49,346 nt of DNA from the NCBI RefSeq assembly GCF_000218485.1, contig NZ_AFPB01000173.1:1-49346 (forward strand), read 5' to 3'. The first letter of the stretch is position 1. The number at the start of each line of letters is the position of its first letter. The notes below the pieces were generated by a model. The model searched no databases, was not told the origin of the DNA, and saw only the letters and a list, made by a program, of their open reading frames with translations. This document shows positions 37,728 through 46,321 of the stretch, in pieces. This stretch comes from Aquimarina agarivorans. Its GTDB lineage: Bacteria > Bacteroidota > Bacteroidia > Flavobacteriales > Flavobacteriaceae. The position numbers and the translations under genes are program-made.

Positions 37728-38852
37728 TTATTCCTTAACTATTGATTTGTAAGTTTCAGAACTTCCGTTATTTATCTTAATAAAATATATTCCGCTAGTT
37801 AAGTCATCTAATAAAAGCTGATCTTTTTTACTCTCCAATTGTTTTGTTTTAATCAAACGACCGTTATTGTCATAGATGCTTGCTGTAGCTTCTTTTTGCA
37901 AATCCACCAAATAAACATTCAATTCACCTTTTACTGGGTTAGGAAAAATTGTAGTCAGTTCGTTTGGATTGGTTACATCAAATGTACTCAATGTAGCATC
38001 TTCCACTAATTTAAAAGTATGTACCCAGTCAACACGCATGGTATTAATACTTTCGTCACCTAAATGATTTCTGTCTGCCAAACCTCCCAAAAAGTTTTCA
38101 TCATCAGTCCATAAGTCCCATATTAATGCTTGGCTTCTTGCAAAAATAATTTCTGGATATATCTGTCCTCCTCTATCTTCTCCTACGCGTACACTACCTG
38201 CTTCTTCCCCATCAAGGTAAAAAGTCATATTTTTTTCATCCTTCCACCATACACCTACAGTATGATACGCTTCGTTCCATCGTACTCCTCTTTTGGGGTT
38301 ATCAGGCGATAAATTTCTATTGTCAAAATTATCTGCATTTCTTACTGTAAATCCATTAGTGGCTTGGAAATATTGTGAATTCATTTTCCATGGAAAATCA
38401 GGTTGGCAACCACAGCTTGGTCTAGAATTATTTTCAATCACATCAATTTCGTCTCTATTATTTATATCTCCATTGTTCAACCAAAATGTATTATAAGCTG
38501 ATAAGTGAGCTGTAATGACACTACACTCCGTATACATTGGGTATTTTATTTCGGCAATTGAATATACTCTTGATGAATTAAACCATAAGGGTTCATTTCC
38601 TAAAGTAGCTTTGATCCATAAATTACCGTCGGATACTCCTGAATTTTCTGCAACCATATTAGTTGGAGTTCCAGCGTAATTCCATAATCTTTTTACCCAT
38701 TTGTTAGTATCAAATCCGCCGTTAAATTCATCCGTCATTTCTTCAACAACCTCCCATTTCATTCCATTTGGAGGTACAGGCTGTGCAAATAAATTTGTCG
38801 CGGTAACTACTGAAAACAGTAGTCCTAGTAAATGTTTAGAGTTAGTTTTCAT
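37728..38852 (-). CDS. Secreted GH16 glycoside hydrolase (agarase/porphyranase-like) with T9SS sorting domain
   Basis: A 374-residue exported endo-glycosidase. Signal peptide 1-23 ends Asn-Leu-Phe-Ala. The GH16 catalytic motif NNRDEIDVIE spans residues 131-140, with Glu135 as nucleophile, Asp137 and Glu140 as acid/base. A beta-jelly-roll pattern surrounds it (DEFNGGFDTNKWVKR near 41; KRGVRWNEAYHTVGVWWKDEKNMTFYLDGE further on). The last about 80 residues, from TIFPNPVKGEL to YKSIVKE, are a T9SS sorting domain, so it is exported across the outer membrane. The sequence style is that of marine agarases, porphyranases and carrageenases; the exact galactan cannot be decided. No SusC/SusD pair or sulfatase is near, so it is not part of a visible utilisation locus. 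Confidence 0.88.
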   Translation of the reverse strand: MKTNSKHLLGLLFSVVTATNLFAQPVPPNGMKWEVVEEMTDEFNGGFDTNKWVKRLWNYAGTPTNMVAENSGVSDGNLWIKATLGNEPLWFNSSRVYSIAEIKYPMYTECSVITAHLSAYNTFWLNNGDINNRDEIDVIENNSRPSCGCQPDFPWKMNSQYFQATNGFTVRNADNFDNRNLSPDNPKRGVRWNEAYHTVGVWWKDEKNMTFYLDGEEAGSVRVGEDRGGQIYPEIIFARSQALIWDLWTDDENFLGGLADRNHLGDESINTMRVDWVHTFKLVEDATLSTFDVTNPNELTTIFPNPVKGELNVYLVDLQKEATASIYDNNGRLIKTKQLESKKDQLLLDDLTSGIYFIKINNGSSETYKSIVKE

Positions 38853-39005
38853 TGTGTCTAGTAAGTTTAGTTTTAAATATTTTAAATTAAATAAATTCCT
38901 ACAAATACAAAATAAATGTACTGTCAGTATTCCTATGATATAACTGGAAAATATGTAAAATATTGACTTTAAAATTACTTAAATAAAGATTTGATGATAA
39001 CACAA
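38853..39005. other. Region upstream of the GH16 gene
   Basis: AT-rich gap that must contain the promoter of the GH16 gene; I see no exact TAnnTTTG box on the minus strand. Nothing else is recognisable before the terminator at 39006. Confidence 0.35.
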
Positions 39006-39042
39006 AAAAAAGCGCTTAAAAATAAATTTTTAAACGCTTTTT
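39006..39042 (-). terminator. Terminator for the rprXY-type operon
   Basis: AAAAAAGCG at about 39006-39014 pairs with CGCTTTTT at 39035-39042, and TTAAAAA pairs with TTTTTAA inside, with one internal mismatch and a TAAA loop. A T run follows on the minus strand, so it would end transcripts running from 39186 leftward. It also has T residues on the plus strand. Confidence 0.7.
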
Positions 39043-39185
39043 ATTATTTGACTAAACAAATTGTTATTTAGAAACTATTAAATTTAGTAAAATATATCTA
39101 ACCAAAATAAAATACTCCGTCTTGAGCATTGAAATAGAACTATATAACGACTAAAGTTGCAAAATCTACTTACAAAAATAAGTAG

Positions 39186-39890
39186 TTATTTCTTTACCAC
39201 CAGTCTAAACCCTTCACCATGTATATTTAAAATTTCAACATTACCATCTTTTTTCAAATACTTTCGAAGTTTGGCTATGTAAACATCCATGCTTCTTGAA
39301 GTAAAATAATTGTCATCACGCCATATCTTGGTTAGGGCTAATTCACGAGTCATTAAGTCATTTAAATTCAAGGCTAACAAACGCAACAAATCATTTTCCT
39401 TAGGTGATAGCTTTACAGGATCTTCTTTTTTATAAGTTAAAAATCTTAGTCTAGAATTAAAACTGAATTCACCAATTTGAAACTCCACTTGTTTACTTTC
39501 CACTTCAGTATCTACCACCTTTCGTTGCATGATGGCTTTAATTTTCATTAAAAGCACTTCACTATCAAAAGGCTTATTCAAATAATCATCGGCGCCCACT
39601 TTATACCCTTTTAAAACATCTTCTTTCATTGCTTTTGCTGTTAGGAAAATGATGGGAATATTTTTGTTTTTGTCTTTGATTTCCTTGGCTAAAGTAAAAC
39701 CATCTTTGTATGGCATCATAACGTCTAAAATACAAAGGTTAAAGCTATCTCGTTTAAATTTTTCAAAACCCTCCATCCCATTTTTTGCATGAGTTACCTC
39801 ATAATTATTAATGGTCAAGTAATCTTTTAAAATTGTTCCAAAATTTGGATCGTCTTCAACTAAAAGTATTTTTTTGTTTTCGCTTTCCAT
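39186..39890 (-). CDS. rprY: OmpR-type response regulator (RprY-like)
   Basis: A 234-residue two-component response regulator. The receiver domain has acidic pair Glu12-Asp13-Asp14, phosphorylation site Asp56 (CILDVMMP), Thr84 and Lys106 (LNKPF). A winged-helix DNA-binding domain fills the second half (SPKENDLLRLLALN, SRSMDVYIAKLRKYL). It closely resembles RprY, the regulator described in Bacteroides. The kinase gene lies immediately upstream (its stop is at 39896, five bases away), so both are expressed together. The targets are not visible here. The frame is intact, unlike that of its partner kinase. Confidence 0.92.
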   Translation of the reverse strand: MESENKKILLVEDDPNFGTILKDYLTINNYEVTHAKNGMEGFEKFKRDSFNLCILDVMMPYKDGFTLAKEIKDKNKNIPIIFLTAKAMKEDVLKGYKVGADDYLNKPFDSEVLLMKIKAIMQRKVVDTEVESKQVEFQIGEFSFNSRLRFLTYKKEDPVKLSPKENDLLRLLALNLNDLMTRELALTKIWRDDNYFTSRSMDVYIAKLRKYLKKDGNVEILNIHGEGFRLVVKK

Positions 39891-39895
39891 AGTTT

Positions 39896-41423
39896 CTATG
39901 ATGTTATTAATGGTAATTGAATAATTAGTGTAGTACCTTTTCCTTTTGAACTTTTAACTACAATTTTACCCTGATGATCTTCTATTATTTTTTTTGCATA
40001 ACTAAGTCCTAAACCATTACCTTTTACATTATGGACATCCCCTGTTGGCATCCTGAAAAAAATTATCAAAAACCTTCTCTCTGCAGTATTTTCCCATTCC
40101 AATACCCTGATCAGCAATTTTTAATATAATACTATTTTTTGTATTTTCAGTAATTATATCAATTTTGGGACTATCATTTGTATATTTTATAGCATTGTCT
40201 AAAATGGTAATTATCACATTTGTTATGTGTTCCTCGCTTGCAAATATTGATCTTTTAAGTGCGTGTAAATGTGTTTTTATGTACCCTTTTTCATTTTCGA
40301 CTGTTGATTTTACATGATCGATTGCATTTTCAATGGTTTCATGAAAATTAACTGCCCCCTTATTGATCAATAATTCGTTTTGTTCTAGGTGAGAAATTGT
40401 CAATACACTTTCTACTTGATCGTGAATTCTATCATTTTCAAAACGTATCATTTGCAAATATCTTTTCCTCATGTCAGAATCATCTGCCACCTTTTCATTT
40501 TTCATAAAATCTAAAGCTAGATTTATTGTTGCAATTGGTGTTTTCAATTCATGAGTCATGTTATTGATAAAATCTGTTTTGATTTCTGATATTTTACGCT
40601 GATTGATTATTTGTTTATAAGCATAAAAATAGGTACCTAAAATTACTAATACTAACAATGAAGATAAAATCACCATCAATAATATAGAAGACCATACAAA
40701 CTGATTTTTCCCAAGGAAATTTACCAATAAATATAAATTAGTTTTGCCTTCATCATCTTCAAAAATTGGCGTTTTGTACATCCCTTTAGCAGCTACATAA
40801 AAATTATCTGACTTAACTGTGGTTACCTCATCATTTTCATAAATACCAAATTCAAACTTTACCTTAACGCCACGCTTTTCTAATTCTCGTGTTAAAAATT
40901 GATTGATTTCACTTTTATCTACTCTTTTATTTACTGGAACTTTACTGGTAAATTCTTTTATTAAATTCTGATACAAATAATACTCGTAACTTGCCGTTGT
41001 GACTAATTGATCCAACCGCTCTTTTGTCCCAATATGCATTTTCCAAAGGGAATTATCGGCTACAGCCAACGAGTTGGCAATACTGTCCATTACAGATTTA
41101 ATTTCTTTAGCAAGGGGAGTTTTAACCTTAAGGGAATCATTTTTTAAATCTGAATTTACCGATTTAATCAAACAAGCTTCGTTATATTTTTTTTTGCTTG
41201 TTTTTATACTGTCAATCGCTTTTTTTAACGGGTAGAAATATCGAATAAATTCTCTTTCATTTATTTTATTTACAACTATGGCCAACGACTCATTTGCGTT
41301 AAATGAAAAATGCTCCTCATTGCTTTGTAAGGAGTCACTTATCCAATATCCTTGTACACAGATTATTCCTGCCAAGGATATGGTCATTAATATTAATAAT
41401 AAAGTCGAAAAACGCTTATTCAT
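39896..41423 (-). pseudogene. rprX: RprX-like sensor histidine kinase, split by a frameshift in the ATPase domain
   Basis: Two overlapping frames (40029-41423 and 39896-40117) together spell one kinase. The first has a membrane segment at about residues 7-27, a periplasmic region, a second membrane segment near 243-265 and the H box NNMTHELKTPIATI with His291, then the G1 box ADQGIGM and VFDNFF. It then runs off into QDANRGCP and a stop. The second frame resumes with [12 protein letters not shown], the G2 box [11 protein letters not shown] and the C-terminal [14 protein letters not shown]. Removing one base from the T7 run (A at 40056-40062 on the plus strand) joins them into a 508-residue protein. 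As written the kinase would lack its ATP lid and be inactive. Confidence 0.85.
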
Positions 41424-41492
41424 CGCTCAAAAATAGACATTATAGACTTACCAAAAATTGGCTTTAACCTAATGTTAACAAGAGTTAATATT

Positions 41493-42077
41493 TTAAATAA
41501 AATCACGTTTAAATGCTAAAAAAAGTTCATTTACTTTTTTTTTAACATAAAATTTATCAATATTGTTAACAACATAGTCTGCAAGCTTTTTCTTTCTTTC
41601 ATCGGACCATTGATTATTGATTCTTGCTCTTACTTGTGCTTCCGATATTTGATCTCTTTTCATAACTCGCTTAATACGAATATTTTCTGGGGCAATAACT
41701 AAAATCGTTTTATCACATTTTTTATAACCTTCAGTTTCAAATAAAATAGCAGATTCTTTTATTACAAAGTCAAATTTTTGTGAATTATACCAATCCTGAA
41801 AATGAGCGGCTACAGCTGGATGGACAATAGCATTTAGGTCATTTAGTAGTAATTTATTTTCAAATACTTGATCTGCAATAAATTTTTTATTCAACACATC
41901 GTTTTGATAGGCTTCTACGCCAAATAAATCTATAATTGATTTTTTTACTGCACTGTTCGAGTTCATCAATTTTTTTGCTTCCGTATCTGCAATGTAAATT
42001 GGTACGCCCATTGCCTCAAATAGCCCCGCAACATATGTTTTTCCACTACCTATTCCTCCTGTTAAGCCAACAATCAT
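41493..42077 (-). CDS. coaE: Dephospho-CoA kinase
   Basis: Catalyses the last step of coenzyme A synthesis, ATP-dependent phosphorylation of dephospho-CoA. The 194-residue length is normal. The P-loop GLTGGIGSGKT is at residues 4-14 and IADTEAKKLM follows near 29-38. Further on a lid-type basic segment KRVMKRDQISEAQVRARINNQW is conserved in the family. The start is five bases after the stop of the YbbR gene, so it is in one transcript with YbbR and probably with the kinase-regulator pair downstream. This order (YbbR, coaE, sensor kinase, regulator) is, from memory, common in Flavobacteriaceae. Confidence 0.95.
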   Translation of the reverse strand: MIVGLTGGIGSGKTYVAGLFEAMGVPIYIADTEAKKLMNSNSAVKKSIIDLFGVEAYQNDVLNKKFIADQVFENKLLLNDLNAIVHPAVAAHFQDWYNSQKFDFVIKESAILFETEGYKKCDKTILVIAPENIRIKRVMKRDQISEAQVRARINNQWSDERKKKLADYVVNNIDKFYVKKKVNELFLAFKRDFI

Positions 42078-42082
42078 ACTAT

Positions 42083-43051
42083 TTATTTAATTACCACGTA
42101 TTGGACTTCCTTTTCTAGAAGACGTGCATTATAAACAAAATCAGGAATTTTCTCAAGCTTAAGTAATAATGATGATGTTTCAGGCTTGGCTTTTATCATA
42201 TTTGCAGTGACACTAAAATCCAATGCTGTTAGTTTTGGATAATCCTTTAAGGTCACACTAAATACTACACCTACTTTTTTGGGAAATAGCTGAACCCTTA
42301 TTTTTTTTGGCACATTTAATAGTGTAATAGGAACTTGAAATTCACCTTCAGTTAATTTTTCAACCACTAAATTGACTAACACTTTATTTTTTTCGAAACT
42401 CAAGCCATCAGGTAACGATTTTTTTGAAATACCAAGTAATCCCGAAAAATCATCTTTTATGTCATTTAATTTTAATTCTTCGGTACTTATAAATTTTAAT
42501 GTATCCAAAACACTTTTAGGCCCTGTAACCAAAATATCCTTTTGCTCTGCCAATGCACCTTTGATTGAAGTATACCCTACCGCATAATTTATAGATGCAT
42601 TTACTTTTAATGGAACTCTTTTATCCTGAAAAACATCATAATATATATGTAAGGAATCTTTAAAAACATGGGATACTTTTCCATCATATCCTAAACTTGT
42701 TTTAAGAATATCATGCATGCTATTCCCTGTAAAATAAGCATGATTATCATTCAAGTATCTTGCTTTACGCGAATCTAAATCAATAGTTTTATTAAAAAAA
42801 GTATATTTCAATAATTGCAAACCACTGCCTTCCAAAACCATTTTTACATTTTGATCACTTGCAGGTTTTATCACCTTTTGATCTTGTATTTGTTTATAAT
42901 TGATTGTAAAAGTGACCTCTTGCGAATAGTTTTTTGAAAATTGTAGTGCAAACCACAAAAAAGCAGTAAATCCAAGAAAAATAAAATAGGTCCTATAATT
43001 CTTTTGTTGCTTTTTTTGCTCTTTTTTTTCCGATGCTGTCATACGATTCAT
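42083..43051 (-). CDS. YbbR-domain membrane-anchored protein
   Basis: A 322-residue protein with a basic N-terminus (EKKEQKKQQKNYR), one transmembrane segment at about residues 20-38 and a periplasmic remainder. The repeated beta-rich YbbR-like units are recognisable in QVPITLLNVPKKIRVQLFPKKVGV and earlier RVPLKVNASINYAVGYTSIKG, each followed by an ITGP/LVTGP-type turn (DILVTGPKSVLD). In Firmicutes the YbbR homologue CdaR regulates the diadenylate cyclase CdaA; no cyclase gene is present in this window and I would not assume the same role. It is the first gene of the YbbR-coaE transcript. Confidence 0.82.
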   Translation of the reverse strand: MNRMTASEKKEQKKQQKNYRTYFIFLGFTAFLWFALQFSKNYSQEVTFTINYKQIQDQKVIKPASDQNVKMVLEGSGLQLLKYTFFNKTIDLDSRKARYLNDNHAYFTGNSMHDILKTSLGYDGKVSHVFKDSLHIYYDVFQDKRVPLKVNASINYAVGYTSIKGALAEQKDILVTGPKSVLDTLKFISTEELKLNDIKDDFSGLLGISKKSLPDGLSFEKNKVLVNLVVEKLTEGEFQVPITLLNVPKKIRVQLFPKKVGVVFSVTLKDYPKLTALDFSVTANMIKAKPETSSLLLKLEKIPDFVYNARLLEKEVQYVVIK

Positions 43052-43220
43052 GTAAACTTAAATATGTTACCTCCTCAAATTGTAATTAAAGTTTAAATTG
43101 CCTCTGGTTTTTACTAAATGTATTGCATTATAACCACATAGTTATTAAATAAAATTTGTTATTGAGCAATTTAATATTCTTTTCACCTTCATTTTTCAAA
43201 ACAAAAAATTTTTAAATGAT

Positions 43221-44231
43221 TTAAGATTTAAAAAACAATTTGGGAAACGCTTTTTCTGGAATAATTCCAAAAATTTTTATTTTAACAAAAGATATTAAAA
43301 AACCCTTACCGTAACCATAAAATTGAATGCCCATTGCCCAAACGCTCATTATTGCTATTTTAAAACTTTTGTATTTGAATAAAGCCTCTATAAAAACTAA
43401 TAACACATAAATTCCAATTAAAACCAAAGGCAAGTAAAAAGAAGCAAGAGCCAAAAGCAAAGAAACAAGCACACTTACACAAAATATAGTAGGAAACCAA
43501 TAGGTTATTTTTCCGCTACCTTTGTGCCAACTATTTAAAATAGGTCGGCATTTTCCAAATTTTGTCACTTGAATTAAAAATTTACTCCATGATATTCTGC
43601 GTTTATGAAAAACTTCAACATTATTAAATAAAGCTGTTTCAAAGCCTAAATTCCAAAGTCGCATACTCAAATCAGGATCCTCACCAGGATGAATTTTACC
43701 GAACCCAGCTGAAGCTTTAAAAGCTTTTTTTGACAAGCCCATGTTAAAACTTCGAGGCTGAAATTTACCTAATTGTTCTCCGCCACCTCTAATCCCTCCA
43801 GTAGTTAAAAAGGAAGTCATTACACTATTAATAGCCTTTTGTAAATCAGTAAATGAACTGTGCGCATTATCTATTCCTCCAAAACAATCTACAAATTTAT
43901 TTTTCAAAGCTTTTTCTACTTCAAATAAATAGTTATTTGGTAAAATTACATCACTATCCAAAATCAAAAAATATACTCCTTTTGCCTTTTGCATTCCGTA
44001 ATTACGAGAATCCCCTGGACCCGTATTATTTTTATAATAGTAGCTTATTAAAAGCCTATTACTATATTTTTTTACAATTTCCTCGGAAGTTTCAGTTGAT
44101 CCATCTTCAATAATTACAATTTCGAAAGGTTTTGAATAATTCAATTCCAACATACTGTTTAACAACTCATCAATTTCATTGGGACGATTGTAAACGGGAA
44201 CTATAAATGAAAAATATGGAGCTAACTTCAA
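43221..44231 (-). CDS. Glycosyltransferase family 2, membrane-associated
   Basis: A 336-residue enzyme with the GT-A fold: FIVPVYNRPNEIDELL at residues 10-25, IIEDGSTE near 40-47, and the metal-binding DSD at 92-94 (LILDSDVILP). Two or three hydrophobic helices follow at about residues 245-310 (STLVSLLLALASFYLP-like), so it is held at the inner membrane. It should add sugar to a lipid-linked or surface polysaccharide. The donor and acceptor are unknown. A minus-strand box TAAATTTG lies 19 bases ahead of the start. The gene is 169 bases upstream of YbbR and may be read separately. Confidence 0.88.
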   Translation of the reverse strand: MKLAPYFSFIVPVYNRPNEIDELLNSMLELNYSKPFEIVIIEDGSTETSEEIVKKYSNRLLISYYYKNNTGPGDSRNYGMQKAKGVYFLILDSDVILPNNYLFEVEKALKNKFVDCFGGIDNAHSSFTDLQKAINSVMTSFLTTGGIRGGGEQLGKFQPRSFNMGLSKKAFKASAGFGKIHPGEDPDLSMRLWNLGFETALFNNVEVFHKRRISWSKFLIQVTKFGKCRPILNSWHKGSGKITYWFPTIFCVSVLVSLLLALASFYLPLVLIGIYVLLVFIEALFKYKSFKIAIMSVWAMGIQFYGYGKGFLISFVKIKIFGIIPEKAFPKLFFKS

Positions 44232-44640
44232 TTTAAAATTTTAAAAAAACAAATTTACAATTTACTTTTGTTTGGTTACTAATTTTAATCATAATGTGCT
44301 AATCAACAAAGAGTGTAAAACGCAGCTGAATTTTTAATTACTCATTTTAAGCTTATACAACAATTACTTTCATTATTATTTTTTAAAACTAGAGCATGTA
44401 TGTAAATTTGAAATTGACGTTCTTTATTGTTTTATTCATTTTTTTCAATTAACATTTATTAAAAATTCTGTTAGAATTTTAAAAAACCTTAACATTTCCT
44501 ATAAGCATTGAAAACGCACAAAAATTTACCATTTTATTACAAGCTGAAAAAAATAAAGCAAATCTATATAACAAATTTCATGTTTGTAAGTTATTATCAG
44601 TTAATTTTACAAAATACCCAACTTAAAATTACTCGCTTTC
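44232..44640. other. 409-bp divergent intergenic region
   Basis: Very AT-rich gap between the divergent glycosyltransferase and rhodanese genes. On the minus strand it holds the TAAATTTG box at 44250-44257. A 61-codon open frame from 44508 overlaps the rhodanese start and is not supported. I see no RNA gene or strong hairpin. Confidence 0.4.
44250..44257 (-). promoter_or_regulatory. Putative -7 box of the GT2 gene
   Basis: CAAATTTA on the plus strand reads TAAATTTG on the minus strand, 18 bases before the start codon at 44231. No clear -33 element is seen. Confidence 0.45.
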
Positions 44641-45018
44641 ATGAAAAACATTTTGTTAATATTAGTATTCATTACAACAACCGCCTGCTTTAGTCAATCA
44701 TCCAAATCAATTCATCAAATAGGTTTTGCTACATTGAAAAATGAGATAATCACTAGCCAAATTATACAACTAGTTGATGTACGAACAAGAGACGAATTTA
44801 AAAATGGTTATATTGATCGAGCTATTAATATTCCCATAAAAAATAAAGAAAAATTTAAACACGAAGTACAACATTTAAACAAAAATAAACCAATTTATGT
44901 ATATTGTCATTCAGGCTACCGCAGTAGAGTGGCTAGTGCGATACTAAAAGATTTAAATTTTAAATACATTTATAACTTTTCTGGTGGTTGGAAATTATGG
45001 AATCAAATGATTAACTAA
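44641..45018 (+). CDS. Secreted rhodanese-domain protein
   Basis: A 125-residue protein with a hydrophobic signal (residues 1-16 or so, ending TTTACFSQ) followed by one rhodanese domain. The strands LVDVRTRDEFKNGYIDRAINIP and the active-site loop YCHSGYRS with Cys89 are both present, so sulfur transfer is likely. The sequence TTAC before Cys16 could also be a weak lipobox, but the -3 residue is not hydrophobic. Either way the domain is placed outside the cytoplasm. It is a single gene ahead of the GNAT-like protein, 112 bases apart, and the two might be co-transcribed. Confidence 0.85.
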   Translation: MKNILLILVFITTTACFSQSSKSIHQIGFATLKNEIITSQIIQLVDVRTRDEFKNGYIDRAINIPIKNKEKFKHEVQHLNKNKPIYVYCHSGYRSRVASAILKDLNFKYIYNFSGGWKLWNQMIN

Positions 45019-45130
45019 AAGCTTCATTTTACAGCATAAAATAACATACTATTCAAATTTGACATCCTAAAAAGTGCACTAAATCAGAAAAATTATTTAC
45101 TAATTTTTGAATACAAAAACGAGACTTATT

Positions 45131-46321
45131 ATGCTTTACAAAATCCGAACTAAGTGTAATGTCTCATCACTTACTTACAAATATTACAATACATTTCAGG
45201 CAATCCCACAGAAAGATTGGAATAGTGTGAATACAAATAATTGTATTTTTTTCTCCTTACCGTATATCAAAATTTTAGAACAAACACTGTCTGAAAATAT
45301 TGAATTTAATTACATTATTTTTTACAATAGTAAAAATCTAGCTGTTGCTTTTGCTATCACACAACTTTTTATATTCAACTCAGATCAATTAAAACCTAAT
45401 GATTTTCCATGTAAATTAGGAGATACTATAACCAAAAAATTAATAGCCAACATGGATATATCTGTCCTAACATGTGGTAATTTATTTGCTTGTGGCGAAT
45501 ATGGTTTTAAGTACAACGAATCTTTAATTGACGCCAAAACTGCTTATGAAAATTTGTCGAAGGCCTTGCGTAAATTTGGAAAATCGGATAGTGTAAACAA
45601 ACCTTCTTTTCTATTATTCAAAGAGTTTTGGCCTACAAGTTTTAGCGAAAGCGATCAATTGGAATTACATGATTTCAGATCATTTAAAATTGATGTGAAT
45701 ATGGTACTTCAGCTTCAAAATTGGACTACTTTTGAGGATTATCTAGCTAGTATGCGCACAAAATTCAGAACACGTGCAAAAACAGTATTTAAAAAATCAG
45801 CGCCACTTACGGTCAAAAAATTTACTTCTCAAGATATTGAAAACTACAAACATGAAATTTCAAATTTGTACTCTTCAGTTTTGGAAAATGCGGACTTCAA
45901 ACTTGCCAAACAAAATATAGCTACTTTTAAAAGTTTAAAGAATGAATTTCAAACTCATTTTTTGTTTAATGGATATTTTTTACAGGAAAAATTGGTCGCA
46001 TTTTCAACTGCTTTCGTACTAGATGATGTATTGGAAGCAAACCACATCGGAATTGATTACAATTTTAACAAAACCTATGCTATTTATCAGCGTATGCTTT
46101 ATGATTATGTAAAAATAGCTATGTCAAAAAAAGTTAAAGAATTACGGTTAGGCAGAACAGCTGAAATTATAAAGAGTACTATTGGTGCCAAACCTGTAGA
46201 TATGAAGCTGTATGTCCGGCACCGAAACTCTTTTTCAAATACTTTACTAAAACCTTTGGTGGAACTAATTTCGCCTAGTGAATATGAAATTAGAAATCCC
46301 TTTAAAACCCAACAAACCTAA
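45131..46321 (+). CDS. GNAT/FemAB-like acyltransferase-fold protein
   Basis: A 396-residue cytoplasmic protein from the ATG at 45131; a TTG at 45107 would add eight residues and is less likely. The C-terminal half, about residues 190-350, shows the GNAT fold of peptidoglycan-bridge or FemAB-type transferases: a core Lys-Phe-Arg-Thr-Arg-Ala-Lys region (ASMRTKFRTRAKTVFKK), FSTAFVLDDVLEANHIGIDY, then YQRMLYDYVKIAMSKKVKELRLGRTAE. Such proteins transfer aminoacyl or acyl groups to cell wall or lipid substrates; the substrate here is unknown. Its stop codon overlaps the next ATG by one base (TAATG), so translation is coupled to the YdjM-like gene. Confidence 0.75.
   Translation: MLYKIRTKCNVSSLTYKYYNTFQAIPQKDWNSVNTNNCIFFSLPYIKILEQTLSENIEFNYIIFYNSKNLAVAFAITQLFIFNSDQLKPNDFPCKLGDTITKKLIANMDISVLTCGNLFACGEYGFKYNESLIDAKTAYENLSKALRKFGKSDSVNKPSFLLFKEFWPTSFSESDQLELHDFRSFKIDVNMVLQLQNWTTFEDYLASMRTKFRTRAKTVFKKSAPLTVKKFTSQDIENYKHEISNLYSSVLENADFKLAKQNIATFKSLKNEFQTHFLFNGYFLQEKLVAFSTAFVLDDVLEANHIGIDYNFNKTYAIYQRMLYDYVKIAMSKKVKELRLGRTAEIIKSTIGAKPVDMKLYVRHRNSFSNTLLKPLVELISPSEYEIRNPFKTQQT

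Noticed and set aside
44508..44693. 61-codon open frame ahead of the rhodanese gene
   Set aside because: It starts with TTG, overlaps the rhodanese signal peptide and has no recognisable sequence.
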